A stretch of DNA of 62,188 nucleotides from JAJTHC01 sp044358835 (GTDB taxonomy: Bacteria > Cyanobacteriota > Vampirovibrionia > Vampirovibrionales > JAJTHC01): positions 1-62,188 of the forward strand of contig JBIKNF010000011.1 in the NCBI GenBank assembly GCA_044358835.1. The letters run 5' to 3'. Shown here one piece after another: positions 26,468 through 35,657 of this stretch (positions are counted from its first letter, which is position 1; each line of letters begins with the position of its first letter). The translations under genes were made by a program, and so were the position numbers. The notes below the pieces were generated by a model that saw nothing but the letters and a program-made list of their open reading frames with translations, had not been told where the DNA came from and did not search any database.

Positions 26468-27895
26468 ATGACCCGACAACTCGCCTTTAATGAACTCTTC
26501 CTGCAACACACGGGCGTTGAAGACGCCTTGCTTGAACGCTACAATCTTTCAGGGCCCCGTTACACCAGCTACCCCACCGCCCCCGTCTGGCAAGACGCCT
26601 TCAACGCCCCTGCCCTGCTTGAACGCTTGAATGCTCCTGCGCATCAGCACCCTGCTTTGCCGTATTCGCTGTATATTCACCTGCCGTTTTGTGAAAGTCG
26701 TTGCCATTTTTGCGCCTGTAATGTGGTCATTACCAAGCAAACCCAACATGCTGAAAAATATCTCGAACTGCTCTTTCAAGAAATTGAGTTGCTGGTGCTT
26801 CACCTAGATTTAAACCGCCCCGTCATGCAGTTTCACTTGGGCGGAGGCACCCCCACCTACCTAAGCCCCCAACAGCTTGAACGCTTGTGGCGCAAAATCA
26901 ACCAGCATTTCACCTTCCACCCCGACGCTGAAATTAGCCTAGAAGCCGACCCTCGTGTGACCACCGCCGAACACCTAAGTACCTTGGCTCAACTTGGGTT
27001 TAATCGCATTTCCCTGGGCGTGCAAGACGTCGACCCCACCGTGCAAGCCGCCATTGCCCGTGTGCAATCGGTAGAAGAAACCCAAGCGCTGATTGAATCG
27101 GCGCGTGCCGTGGGCTTTGAAGGCGTGAATGTGGATCTCATCTACGGGTTGCCTCATCAAAGCGCGCAAAGCTTTTATGAAACGGTGGCCACCATTATTC
27201 GTTTAAATCCTGACAGGCTAGCCGTTTACAATTATGCCCACGTGCCGTGGATGGCCCCATGGCAAAGCTACATGAATCAAGAGGCGATGCCCAAAGGCAC
27301 CGAAAAATACGCCATTTTTCGCCAAGCCACCAAGCAATTTTTAGAAGCCGGTTACGTCTACATCGGCATGGATCACTACGCCAAGCCTGATGATGAAATG
27401 GCTCGTGCGTGGGAAGAAGGCAGTTTGCATCGTAATTTTATGGGCTACACCGTGCGCGCTGGCCAAGCGGAACTGGTGGGCTTGGGCCTAAGTGCCATTA
27501 GCAGTTGGAAGGGGCATTATAGCCAGAACGTCAAGAAACTTTCGCAGTATGAAGCCGCCCTGAGTGCGGGGCAACTGCCCACGTGGCGAGGCTACGCCTT
27601 GAGTGAAGAGGACCTGTTGCGTCAAGCAGTGATTATGCAACTGATGTGCCAAAACCGCTTGGATTTTGCGAGCATCGACGCGCGGTTTGGCATTCACTTT
27701 GAAACCCATTTCGCCGAAGCCCTTAACGCCCTAAAGCCTTTAGAAGCCGACGGCTTGTTGACGGTTGAACACCGCCGAATCGAGTTTAGTCCCTTGGGGC
27801 GTATTTTTAGTCGAAACATTGCCATGCCCTTTGACGCTTACTTGCACGGGCAGATCGCAGGAACGCAGAAACCGTTGTTCAGTAAAACCTTATAA
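26468..27895 (+). CDS. hemN: Oxygen-independent coproporphyrinogen III oxidase
   Basis: Radical-SAM enzyme that decarboxylates coproporphyrinogen III to protoporphyrinogen IX in haem synthesis without oxygen. The 475-residue protein has the HemN N terminus GPRYTSYPTAP and the iron-sulfur motif CESRCHFCAC (Cys 75, 79, 82, 84). It also has the HLGGGTPTYLSP segment, NRISLGVQDVDP, VDLIYGLPHQ, and the C-terminal HemN domain (RNFMGYTVRAG). Both the N-terminal HemN trip-wire region and the extra Cys favour true HemN over the HemW relatives. AAGGAA precedes the ATG. A YCII-like gene follows after 13 bases. Confidence 0.93.
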   Translation: MTRQLAFNELFLQHTGVEDALLERYNLSGPRYTSYPTAPVWQDAFNAPALLERLNAPAHQHPALPYSLYIHLPFCESRCHFCACNVVITKQTQHAEKYLELLFQEIELLVLHLDLNRPVMQFHLGGGTPTYLSPQQLERLWRKINQHFTFHPDAEISLEADPRVTTAEHLSTLAQLGFNRISLGVQDVDPTVQAAIARVQSVEETQALIESARAVGFEGVNVDLIYGLPHQSAQSFYETVATIIRLNPDRLAVYNYAHVPWMAPWQSYMNQEAMPKGTEKYAIFRQATKQFLEAGYVYIGMDHYAKPDDEMARAWEEGSLHRNFMGYTVRAGQAELVGLGLSAISSWKGHYSQNVKKLSQYEAALSAGQLPTWRGYALSEEDLLRQAVIMQLMCQNRLDFASIDARFGIHFETHFAEALNALKPLEADGLLTVEHRRIEFSPLGRIFSRNIAMPFDAYLHGQIAGTQKPLFSKTL

Positions 27896-27908
27896 GGACG
27901 CTTACCCC

Positions 27909-28217
27909 ATGCCCAAAGAAACCTATGTGGTGATTGCGTACGACGCCACCGACACTGATGCCCCTCAACGCAGGCTGAACGCCCGCCCTGAACATCTCGT
28001 GGCGTTGCAGGTGGCGAAAAATGCGGGCTTGGTAAAGCTTGCAGTGGCGTTGCATAACGACGCTGGCACAGCCGCCATCGGTTCGTTGGTGGTGCTTGAA
28101 GCAGACGCTTACCAAGCGGTGCAAACTTATTTAGACGCCGAAGCGTATGTGCGTTGTGGCGTGTGGGAAAGGGTGACGGTGCATAAGGGAGTGATTCCTC
28201 CGCTGTTTGCGTTGTAA
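27909..28217 (+). CDS. YCII-related domain protein
   Basis: A 102-residue single-domain protein of the YciI-like dimeric alpha/beta-barrel fold. It shows the strand KETYVVIAYDATDTDAPQRR, the R-x-x-H segment ARPEHLVAL, GSLVVLEADAYQAV, and the closing YVRCGVWERVTVHKG. YciI proteins are thought to be small enzymes acting on reactive or halogenated metabolites; no reaction can be named here. AAGGACG precedes the ATG. It is co-directional with hemN at 13 bases distance, so co-transcription is likely. Confidence 0.75.
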   Translation: MPKETYVVIAYDATDTDAPQRRLNARPEHLVALQVAKNAGLVKLAVALHNDAGTAAIGSLVVLEADAYQAVQTYLDAEAYVRCGVWERVTVHKGVIPPLFAL

Positions 28218-28232
28218 CAGTTTTGTTACAAC
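28211..28232 (+). promoter_or_regulatory. Inverted repeat at the end of the YCII gene
   Basis: GTTGTAAC and GTTACAAC form a perfect 8-bp inverted repeat with a six-base spacer, overlapping the stop codon. The following sequence contains a short T-rich run (TGTTTGTTTTT) 10-20 bases later, so it could be a weak terminator or a protein-binding dyad. Confidence 0.35.
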
Positions 28233-28347
28233 TGGCACAATGTTTGTTTTTAAAATCCTTAATACTAATACGGACGACATCATTCTGTCGCTGCCGTAAA
28301 GATAGAGTTCAGGCACATCACACCCACACACATAGGACATCCATATT

Positions 28348-28698
28348 ATGACATTTTTGGCTAATTCGTTAGGAAGTACTTCTACTTTCGCACCTTCTGT
28401 TCGTACCGTGAATACTGAAGTGATCAAAAGTGCTAATCTAGTACAAGCGTATCTTCAACAAGCTAGACTGGGAAATAATTCTCAACTCGCTTACAGCCCT
28501 CCTCCAGCGGTGGCTTCATTTACTTCTCCACCGTTTCAAACAACGGCACAAACTCCTTTTGGCCCGACTCCCTCGTTTTCATTTGTTTCAGCACAAGGGG
28601 CCTCATCGGGAACTGCTAGTGGTGGTGGCTCTGATAATCAAGCGAGTAGTGGTGGTCAGGGTAGACAAGGTGGACAAGGAAGTCAACCCCGAGGATAA
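28348..28698 (+). CDS. Small low-complexity protein, unknown
   Basis: A 116-residue protein without a known domain. It starts with the acid-free Ser/Thr leader MTFLANSLGSTSTFAPSV, continues with a short helical part, and turns into a Pro/Ser/Phe-rich segment. It ends in a Gly/Ser/Gln tail (GGGSDNQASSGGQ). The composition suggests an unstructured secreted or surface protein, but there is no Sec signal peptide. TAGGACA lies upstream of the ATG. Coding is supported by that site and by the leader shared with other genes in the window; it is otherwise unproven. Confidence 0.5.
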   Translation: MTFLANSLGSTSTFAPSVRTVNTEVIKSANLVQAYLQQARLGNNSQLAYSPPPAVASFTSPPFQTTAQTPFGPTPSFSFVSAQGASSGTASGGGSDNQASSGGQGRQGGQGSQPRG

Positions 28699-28758
28699 AC
28701 CCACTAAATACAGACGTCTGGTGGGGGTGTCGAACAACCCCCGCCTCACGATGCACCC

Positions 28759-28803
28759 AACGGCCTTTGCGCATCTTCTAAGATCGCCGGGGCCGTTTGT
28801 TTA
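28759..28803 (+). terminator. Possible terminator hairpin
   Basis: AACGGCC and GGCCGTT form an outer stem around an inner ATCTT/AAGAT stem, followed by TGTTTA. A second hairpin (GGGGGT/ACCCCC) lies just upstream near 28724. The T tract is poor. Confidence 0.33.
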
Positions 28804-28806
28804 TGT

Positions 28807-29007
28807 CTAGGGTTTTAGGTTGCGTAACGCAGAGTTAACCAATGCTCTTAAAGTACTCAATACTCTAGCACCTCTGCGATTTGTTCGTTTTTCAGATGCC
28901 CATAAAAGCCAGTCTGACAAAGGGGCCGTTCCACTGCGTTGAGTGTTATTATTTACTACTTGTGTAGCGGGGAGGGTAAACTGTGGGGAAGAAGATGAGA
29001 GACGCAT
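28807..29007 (-). CDS. Small protein with Ser-rich leader, unknown
   Basis: A 66-residue basic protein of unknown function. It begins MRLSSSSPQFTLPATQVV, the same kind of acid-free leader as other unknown proteins here, followed by a helical Arg-rich region (SEKRTNRRGARVLSTLRALV). AAAGGAA lies nine bases before the ATG at 29007 on the minus strand, which supports translation and rejects an upstream ATG at 29040. It is transcribed divergently from the TPR gene at 29280. Confidence 0.45.
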   Translation of the reverse strand: MRLSSSSPQFTLPATQVVNNNTQRSGTAPLSDWLLWASEKRTNRRGARVLSTLRALVNSALRNLKP

Positions 29008-29115
29008 TAAAATGATTCCTTTTATAGCCCAAAATCGCAAAAATCGAAGATACCCTTCTATATAAGCACGTCAAGCTCGATTGAAAACCCCCACGCTTAC
29101 ACATTGTTACAAAAC

Positions 29116-29190
29116 AGGGTTCTTTTTAACACACCATTTAACACGCCGTGGCGTAACAGAATGTAACATCCCTTGTAGAAAAAGAACCCT
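29116..29190. repeat. 12-bp perfect inverted repeat, possible structured RNA
   Basis: AGGGTTCTTTTT at 29116-29127 is repeated exactly on the opposite strand at 29179-29190. The 51 bases between hold two copies of ATTTAACAC-like sequence and a small CGCC/GGCG hairpin. This sits in the 272-bp divergent gap between two genes, which otherwise holds only upstream regions. Confidence 0.55.
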
Positions 29191-29279
29191 CCATTCGATA
29201 CACCATTTGTAGGAGCCAAGCCCCTTGCCCACCTTTAGGGCTCACTTGGTATGCCCTAAAACAGGAGGCACCCGTGTAG

Positions 29280-30917
29280 ATGTCACAATCCATGAACGTC
29301 CACCAGCTTGAACAACTCTTTCTACAACCCAATTCCCCTGTTTGTGAACCGCAAAACCATTTGTTTGAAGCCTTACTCCTTCACCTCGATTCACTGGTTT
29401 CGCAATGGGAATTGCACCCGCATCACGATGTGGCCCAAAATATTCTCAGCCAAATCAACGAACTGTGCTACGGCACTTGGCAGCAGGACGCTCTATTTTC
29501 CCTTTACTTTACCTTGATTGGGGAAACCAAAAAGGGGCAACACCATGCCTACAAGGCCTTAAACTTGAAAGAAGAAACCCACACCTCACAATCCTTAAGC
29601 GTTGATTGGGTGGTGCAATTAAGTCTGGCACACATTCACACATTGGGGGGGCATTACAGTATTGCCCAACGCCATTTAGAACAAGTCAAGGTTCCCAAGC
29701 GATTTCATCATTTAGAACAACACGCCCAAAACTTGCAACGCCTTGTGTATGAAGAAGGGGTTCAAGCGCTTAACTTAGATCCACTTCAACTGGCGTGGAA
29801 GAAAAACGTCTTGACGCTGGCTCACTTGGGCAATTTTCTTTGTCATTCTAGCCTTCAAGGGTTTTGGCAATGTATGCAACGTTCGCTGGATCTTTTACAG
29901 CTGTTTGCCAGTGAAAGCTTAAAAATGCCGACGTCTCACATTCTAGCCCAATGCACCAAGATTCAACAATCCGTGTACTTAAGCAGTGTGGTCATTCATG
30001 CCGCCCAACTTGAAATTAGTCATTTAGAATGGGCGTCTGCCTTGGTAAGACTCAAACGAGCTATTCGTCGTTTGCCGTCTCAACCCTTGTTGTGGTATGA
30101 ACTTTCCCATGTGTACGGGATGTTAGAAGCCCACGCCAAAGCGCGTCAGGCTCTGGAAAAAACCGTCACGCTCATGCCGTCCTTGTCCATGGCGCAATTG
30201 GAACTTGGCCTTACCTATGCCGAAGAAGGTAACGCCTTTGCCGCTATTGAACGTTACCTGTTGGCGTATGTCTATGCTCAAAGAAAAGAAAGCAAGCGTA
30301 AAATTGCCTTTGTTATTGCGAGCTTCTTAGAAAGTCCGTTGTTTATTGAAAGTTCGTCTCACTTTAAGTATGAAGAATACGGGGCGTTAGTGAGTGCTGA
30401 AATTGCCTTATTGCTCAAAATCGAACAAGAACAGATGATGAGCCCTGCTACCTTAAGCCACTTGGCAAAACTGGCCAACACCCTAGAACAGCATGATTTA
30501 GCTATGGCCTTATGTCAACTGGCTTTAACGAATGACGGGGTGAAAAATCCGCAGTGTGTGGTGAATTTGGCGTACACGGCTTGGCAGGCCAAAGCCTTAG
30601 AACAGGCGATTTACTTCTATAAGCAAGCCTTACAGTTGGATCCTGACAATGCGGTTGCGCACAATAACTTAGGGTGCATTTACTTCGACGACTTAAACCA
30701 TGAAGCCAAGGCTTTGTATCACTTTGAAGAAGCGGTGGCACAAAATCCGCATTATGCCATGGCGCACTTCAACCACGGGCGGGTGCTTTCAAAGCAAGAA
30801 CAGTTTTCTGAAGCAGCTTTAGCCTTTACTTGTGCAAAAGCCAGTAACGCAATGACCCAAGAACTCGACACCGAAGAAATCAATCAGTACTTAGAACGCT
30901 TGTTTAACGAAATGTAA
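29280..30917 (+). CDS. Large cytoplasmic TPR protein
   Basis: A 545-residue all-helical protein without signal peptide. Canonical tetratricopeptide repeats are visible in the middle (LWYELSHVYGMLEAHAKARQ region, about 270-340) and at the C terminus (VVNLAYTAWQAKALEQAIYF, then AVAHNNLGCIYFDDLNHEAK, then AMAHFNHGRVLSKQEQFSEA). The N-terminal 250 residues are helical but degenerate. It should be a protein-binding scaffold; partner and pathway are unknown. AGGAGG lies 11 bases before the ATG. A terminator follows. Confidence 0.78.
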   Translation: MSQSMNVHQLEQLFLQPNSPVCEPQNHLFEALLLHLDSLVSQWELHPHHDVAQNILSQINELCYGTWQQDALFSLYFTLIGETKKGQHHAYKALNLKEETHTSQSLSVDWVVQLSLAHIHTLGGHYSIAQRHLEQVKVPKRFHHLEQHAQNLQRLVYEEGVQALNLDPLQLAWKKNVLTLAHLGNFLCHSSLQGFWQCMQRSLDLLQLFASESLKMPTSHILAQCTKIQQSVYLSSVVIHAAQLEISHLEWASALVRLKRAIRRLPSQPLLWYELSHVYGMLEAHAKARQALEKTVTLMPSLSMAQLELGLTYAEEGNAFAAIERYLLAYVYAQRKESKRKIAFVIASFLESPLFIESSSHFKYEEYGALVSAEIALLLKIEQEQMMSPATLSHLAKLANTLEQHDLAMALCQLALTNDGVKNPQCVVNLAYTAWQAKALEQAIYFYKQALQLDPDNAVAHNNLGCIYFDDLNHEAKALYHFEEAVAQNPHYAMAHFNHGRVLSKQEQFSEAALAFTCAKASNAMTQELDTEEINQYLERLFNEM

Positions 30918-30969
30918 GTTTAACAATAAACCCACCTTTTTGTTTACCTAATTAAGAGAGAGAGAGAGT

Positions 30970-31002
30970 CGCCTGGTCTACTACAGACTGGGCCTTTTTT
31001 TT
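30970..31002 (+). terminator. Rho-independent terminator after the TPR gene
   Basis: A stem GCCTGGTCT / AGACTGGGC (two G-U pairs) with loop ACTAC, followed by eight T residues. An (AG)n run lies just upstream. Confidence 0.72.
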
Positions 31003-31067
31003 GGGTTATATAATTTTGGGTTATAATAAAAAGGGTTAAACGCTACTTGTTGTGAAAGATCTTGCCC

Positions 31068-32846
31068 ATGTCTCGTTATTCGCTGTTTGATCAAAACGCC
31101 ACGGAACGCATCACGTGGGTGTACCCACAACAGAACGCTGTGATTTATGAAGCGTCCACTTTTGTGCTGGGTTCTGTGGCTAAAGCCGTGCACACGTTGA
31201 AATTAAATGGTAACGAAGTCCCCCTGTATTTCAACGAAGCCGAAAACGCCTTTGCCCATGTGATTCCCCTAAACGAAGGCGAAAATCATTTGGAACTTGT
31301 GACCGACACAGGCGAAGCGTTGACTCGTCAAGTGATTCGCCAAAGCCCGTGGCGTTTTTCAGAAGAGTCTAGCACCCCCCTTTATGCCGTGTTGCCTGAA
31401 GTGAGCCGTGTGCCTCGCTACTTAATAGGCCAGTCTTTTTCTGTTGAACTTAGGGCCATGCCTCACATTCAGCAGGTGTGGTTGAATCTCACTACAGATG
31501 AGGGCCAATTGATTTGTGAACTTCCCTTGCACTGTGACGATGCCTTTTTGCTTAATCCCAAACGCCCCACGCACGGAAAAACCCTTTCCCTGTTTGGGCA
31601 ACTGCATTATGATGCCGATCATCCCCCAATTGACAAACGTGTACAGGTGTTTCATGGCGTGGTGGCCTTAACGCACCCTGTGTTATTTCACTTGCCTGAC
31701 AGTCACCTGCTACATTTGCAGTACAAGGTGGTGGATGACAAGGGCCACGTCAGCATGGTGAATTTGGGGCAACGCGTTTGCCTGTGGCAGTTTCAACGTA
31801 CGGTGGAAGTAACAGCCAGTTGCCAATCCTTTTATGCGGGAACCAGTGCCAATGCGCAACGTTTGGCACTCATGCCTCCTCTTCATTCACGCTTACCCGT
31901 GGTGGGCCTGTGGGATGTAGATGCCTTTTTAATCCCTTCAAATGGTGCCTTTCCCTATTTGCTTAAGGGAGGCAAACCCCTTCCACAAGCAGGCAAACCC
32001 AAACCCGCTGTTTTAGATGCCCTTTCCCTTGAAGAAAAGGAAGACCAGCTCACGAGCACTTTTTTGTTGACGCATCCTTGTGGGGTGACCTTACAGCCCA
32101 AGGCCCATGGCTTAGACGTTTCACTCTTGCCTATTGAAGCGGGCTTGAATCATCAACGTTACCTTCAAACGGACCTGCGGTGGGAAATGACCCCTGAAGG
32201 AGAAGGGCTTCGCCTTCACTTGCCTGTAGAATGGTCCCGCTACAAGGGGGTTGAAAGTCACTGGAATGAAGAGGGTCTGAGCTTAACTCTTCTTAAATTA
32301 CCCCCCGAAAAAAAGGCGTGGCGTATTTTAATTGATGCTGGCCATGGCGGAAAAGAAGACGGCACATGCGCTTTAAATGGCACGCTTGAAAAAACATGGA
32401 CGCTTGAACTCGCCCAAAGAATCAAGCTCTTATTAGAAGAAGCAGGGGTAGGGCAAGTCTTTCTTACCCGTAACGAAGATATTAGCCTTAGCTTGCGCGA
32501 ACGCCAACAACTCGCGGAAGAGTTGCACGTAGATCTATGCCTGAGCGTGCATGCCAATGCCCTGCCAGACGCTCAAGATCCCACGGCACGAACAGGGGTT
32601 TCCGTGCATACGTACACGCCATGGTCAGAAAAGGTAGGGGACGCTTTGCTTGATTCGCTTGCCCAATTGCAAGGCAATGACGGGCGCTATGTGAGCAATT
32701 ATGCCATGACTCGCTTGCCCCGTTGCATTTCTGTGTTGGTAGAATACGGCTACTTTATTCACCCCCAAGCGTATGTTTCTTTGTTGGAAGAGGAGCGTCT
32801 TTGGCAGTTGGCTCATGCGACGGTTCACGGTCTATTACACGCTTAA
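31068..32846 (+). CDS. N-acetylmuramoyl-L-alanine amidase, Amidase_3 type
   Basis: Zinc amidase that cleaves the MurNAc-L-Ala bond of peptidoglycan. The catalytic domain fills the C-terminal 180 of 592 residues: ILIDAGHGGKEDG (zinc His), TLEKTWTLELA (zinc Glu), LCLSVHANALPD (zinc His), and VLVEYGYFIHP (catalytic Glu). The long N-terminal part has beta-rich repeats (for example WVYPQQNAVIYEAS) that may bind substrate or partners. No signal peptide is visible from the preferred ATG at 31068 or from the TTG at 31062, which is odd for an enzyme acting on the murein layer. The SD is weak. Confidence 0.85.
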   Translation: MSRYSLFDQNATERITWVYPQQNAVIYEASTFVLGSVAKAVHTLKLNGNEVPLYFNEAENAFAHVIPLNEGENHLELVTDTGEALTRQVIRQSPWRFSEESSTPLYAVLPEVSRVPRYLIGQSFSVELRAMPHIQQVWLNLTTDEGQLICELPLHCDDAFLLNPKRPTHGKTLSLFGQLHYDADHPPIDKRVQVFHGVVALTHPVLFHLPDSHLLHLQYKVVDDKGHVSMVNLGQRVCLWQFQRTVEVTASCQSFYAGTSANAQRLALMPPLHSRLPVVGLWDVDAFLIPSNGAFPYLLKGGKPLPQAGKPKPAVLDALSLEEKEDQLTSTFLLTHPCGVTLQPKAHGLDVSLLPIEAGLNHQRYLQTDLRWEMTPEGEGLRLHLPVEWSRYKGVESHWNEEGLSLTLLKLPPEKKAWRILIDAGHGGKEDGTCALNGTLEKTWTLELAQRIKLLLEEAGVGQVFLTRNEDISLSLRERQQLAEELHVDLCLSVHANALPDAQDPTARTGVSVHTYTPWSEKVGDALLDSLAQLQGNDGRYVSNYAMTRLPRCISVLVEYGYFIHPQAYVSLLEEERLWQLAHATVHGLLHA

Positions 32847-32863
32847 ATAAAAAGGAAATGACG

Positions 32864-33280
32864 ATGACACAATACTGGCTCATTAAATCGGAACCCTACA
32901 AGTTTTCATGGGACGATCTCGTGCGTTTGGGACGAGATCACTGGGATGGCATACGTAACTTTCAGGCCAGAAATAACCTAAAGGCCATGAAAAAAGGGGA
33001 CATTTGCCTTTTTTACCATAGCAACGAAGGCAAAGAAATCGTGGGGCTGGCTCAAGTCGTCACTGAACACTACCCTGATCCAACCGATGAAACGGGGAAA
33101 TGGGTCGTGGTGGATGTCGTACCGCTTAAGCCGTTCAAGCGTTTTGTGACCTTGGCCGAAATTAAAGCCACACCAGAACTAGCCAATATGGCGCTGTTAA
33201 AGCAAATGCGCTTAAGTGTGGCGCCTGTTCGTGCGGAAGAATTCGAGTGGCTTCTAACACTGGGTGAAACGTCCCTGTAA
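32864..33280 (+). CDS. EVE-domain protein
   Basis: A 138-residue single EVE domain (PUA-like fold; related to thymocyte nuclear protein 1). The features are YWLIKSEPYKFSWDDL at the start, WDGIRNFQARNNLKAMKKGD, LCLFYHSN-type strand and KEIVGLAQV, and LKPFKRFVTLAEIK. EVE domains read modified bases in DNA or RNA; the ligand here is unknown. AAAGGA lies seven bases before the ATG at 32864, so an upstream reading frame start is rejected. It follows the amidase gene by 17 bases. Confidence 0.88.
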   Translation: MTQYWLIKSEPYKFSWDDLVRLGRDHWDGIRNFQARNNLKAMKKGDICLFYHSNEGKEIVGLAQVVTEHYPDPTDETGKWVVVDVVPLKPFKRFVTLAEIKATPELANMALLKQMRLSVAPVRAEEFEWLLTLGETSL

Positions 33281-33545
33281 AAAGCCGATAGAAGTTTTTG
33301 TGAAAGGGCGTTTTACTCCCTCTCCCTTAGGGAGAGGAAAATAACCTTCTTATTCACTTCGTGAATGAGTTATCCCACCCCTCTCGCTTCTCCTTCGCTC
33401 CTGCCGTCCGCAAAATCGCTCGGGGGTCGCAGTTCGCTCACCCGCGCGGATTTAGTGCTTGGACGTCGGCTGGTGCAACCATTTAAGGCGAGTCACTTTT
33501 TAGTTAAAAAATACTATAGAGTTTTATGAATGAAATACGATAAAA
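33281..33545. other. Non-coding gap with several hairpins
   Basis: This gap between the convergent EVE and PBP1A genes holds no gene I can support. It contains a CCCTCTCCCT/AGGGAGAGG palindrome, a hairpin around TTATTCACTTCGTGAATGAG, and AGTTTTAT/ATAAAACT near 33520-33545 that might end PBP1A transcription. The GC-rich middle looks unlike its surroundings. Confidence 0.5.
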
Positions 33546-35657
33546 CTAAGGCGTGGGAGCACCACTGGGCGTGGGCGGAATCGAACCAGCCTCTTCTTTC
33601 TTGGGCAGTGGGTCATTCACCGATTTCAACGCTCGACTCGGGGGCTCTTCAGCGGGGGGGGCAGTCTTGAACGTTTTTACAGGGGCAGGCGGGGCCTCTT
33701 GAGGGGCTTCTTCAACAGGCCCTTCGCTGTTCAATGCGGTGGGATCTTCAGTGGATTCAACGCCTTCAGGCGGTGGGGCGGTTTCATCTGTCGCTTCGGG
33801 GGTAGCCGTCTTGGCGTCATCCGCCTTCACTTTAAGGGTTGCTTGGGTAAATCCCTTTCGAGGGAAACCCGCATGGCTCATATATGAACGCCAAATCACC
33901 GCAGGCATGACCCCTCCCGTAAAGGTTCTGGGCATGGGGGTGTTATCGTCATTGCCCATCCACACGCCTGCCACCACATCAGGGGTGTAGCCAATGAACC
34001 AGGCGTCTCGATAGTCGTCACTGGTGCCTGTTTTACCTGCTGCAGGACCTCCGTATTGCGCGGCTCGACCAGTGCCACTGGTAATAACACTTTGCAACAT
34101 TTTGGTCATCGTATCCGCAACAGGTGCATCCAACACTTGTAACTCAACAGGTTCTTGGGTAAAAAGGTTTTCGCCTTGAGGCCCGTCAATGCTTTCAATA
34201 AAGTAGGGATTCACCCGCATGCCGTGATTCGACAACGTCCCAAAGGCTCGAATCAGTTCGACCATATACATGGAACTGCCTCCTAAGGTGGCGGCAAGGT
34301 TGGCATCCACTGGCGAATCAATGCCCATTTCTTTGGCTGTGGCAATCACCGATTGGGGCGACAGTTCATTCATCAATTTAACAGCAATAATGTTGTTGGA
34401 AAGGGACAAGGCTTTAGTGAGCGTCATGGCGCCACGAAACTTGTTGTCGTAGTTGTGAGGCTTCCACGAACCGTAGCTAATGGGTTCATCGACCCTTACA
34501 TCGTAAGGAGAATAGCCTTGGCGAATCGCTTCTGTGTAGGTAAAGACTTTAAATAACGAACCAGGGGATCGAGGGGAGCGTTGAATACGGTCATACTGAC
34601 TTTCTGAAAACTTTTTCCCCCCTTCGTAAGACAAAACCGCCCCCGTGTGGGTGTCCATCGCCATGAGCATGACTTGGTTTTGCGCGGACGTGCGTTTATA
34701 GCGACTCACCGCGGAGCTAATGGCGTCTTGCGCGGAAGCATTGGCTTTGGGGTCTAAAGTCGTGTAAATGCTCAAGCCCGCTTGCCAAAACTCTTGTTCA
34801 CTTAAGCCAAGTAGTTCTTGGGTTTGTTGACGCACCACTTGGTTGAAATAGGGCGCTTTGTCTGTCACCGCCAAGCGTTCAAGGTTGGGGTTGAGCGTTA
34901 AGGGTGTTTTTTGCAAAACCTTGGCTTCTTCAGAAGTAATTGAGCGAATTTCAACCAGATTTTGAATGACTTCATTGCGTCGAGCCACCGCTTTTTCAGG
35001 CGCCACCATTGGGTTGTAGGCCGAAGGGGCTTGTGGCAAGCCGGCTAGTAAGCAGGCTTCAGCAACGCTGAGTTGCTTGGGGGTTTTGTTGAAATACACT
35101 TCAGAAGCGGCTTCAATGCCGTAAGCCCCCTGCCCAAAATAGACGTAATTCATGTAAAGCTCTAGAATATCGGACTTGCTCAATTCTTGTTCAAGTTGTA
35201 CCGACAAAATAATTTCCTTGATTTTGCGAGACAAGGTGCGTTCGTTGTTTAAAAACAATAAGCGAGACAACTGCTGAGTCAAGGTAGAGCCGCCTTCTTT
35301 GACGCCTCTTCCCTTGGTGTTGCGTAAAATGGCGCGTCCAATGGCGAGGGGGTCTACGCCTCTATGGGCGTAAAAACGGCGATCTTCAGTCGCCACAAGG
35401 GCTTGCGGGAACGCTGGGGCGACTTCTTCGAGTTTTACGGGGCGAATACTAAAGCGTTCGTTGCGTAAAATCACGGTTTTTTCGTCGTTGGCATACACCA
35501 CAGTTGAGTTTTGGGCCGACATAATCTGCGATTTACGTTGGTTAATGAGTTCTCTAACGCTGGGCATGTCTTTGGTGAGTTGCCCCCACGCAATAGCGAT
35601 CCCGCCAATAATGGCAACCAGTAACAGGGTAACAGTGACACCTAAAAATTTCCACAT
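33546..35657 (-). CDS. Class A penicillin-binding protein 1A
   Basis: Bifunctional peptidoglycan polymerase and crosslinker, anchored by one N-terminal helix (residues 5-25). The GT51 glycosyltransferase domain shows TEDRRFYAHRG (catalytic Glu 91), GGSTLTQQL (122-130) and the LELYMNYVYFGQGAYG segment. The transpeptidase domain has SPGSLFK (nucleophile Ser 367, Lys 370), SNN (420-422) and KTGTS (542-546). The C-terminal 90 residues are Pro/Glu-rich and probably disordered. The region upstream holds a 21-bp tandem array that would be transcribed as leader if the TATACT motif near 35957-35962 (minus strand) is the -10. Confidence 0.94.
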   Translation of the reverse strand: MWKFLGVTVTLLLVAIIGGIAIAWGQLTKDMPSVRELINQRKSQIMSAQNSTVVYANDEKTVILRNERFSIRPVKLEEVAPAFPQALVATEDRRFYAHRGVDPLAIGRAILRNTKGRGVKEGGSTLTQQLSRLLFLNNERTLSRKIKEIILSVQLEQELSKSDILELYMNYVYFGQGAYGIEAASEVYFNKTPKQLSVAEACLLAGLPQAPSAYNPMVAPEKAVARRNEVIQNLVEIRSITSEEAKVLQKTPLTLNPNLERLAVTDKAPYFNQVVRQQTQELLGLSEQEFWQAGLSIYTTLDPKANASAQDAISSAVSRYKRTSAQNQVMLMAMDTHTGAVLSYEGGKKFSESQYDRIQRSPRSPGSLFKVFTYTEAIRQGYSPYDVRVDEPISYGSWKPHNYDNKFRGAMTLTKALSLSNNIIAVKLMNELSPQSVIATAKEMGIDSPVDANLAATLGGSSMYMVELIRAFGTLSNHGMRVNPYFIESIDGPQGENLFTQEPVELQVLDAPVADTMTKMLQSVITSGTGRAAQYGGPAAGKTGTSDDYRDAWFIGYTPDVVAGVWMGNDDNTPMPRTFTGGVMPAVIWRSYMSHAGFPRKGFTQATLKVKADDAKTATPEATDETAPPPEGVESTEDPTALNSEGPVEEAPQEAPPAPVKTFKTAPPAEEPPSRALKSVNDPLPKKEEAGSIPPTPSGAPTP

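Noticed and set aside
30953..30968. AG dinucleotide run as a phase-variable site
   Set aside because: It lies after the TPR stop codon, next to a terminator, where length changes would have no obvious effect.
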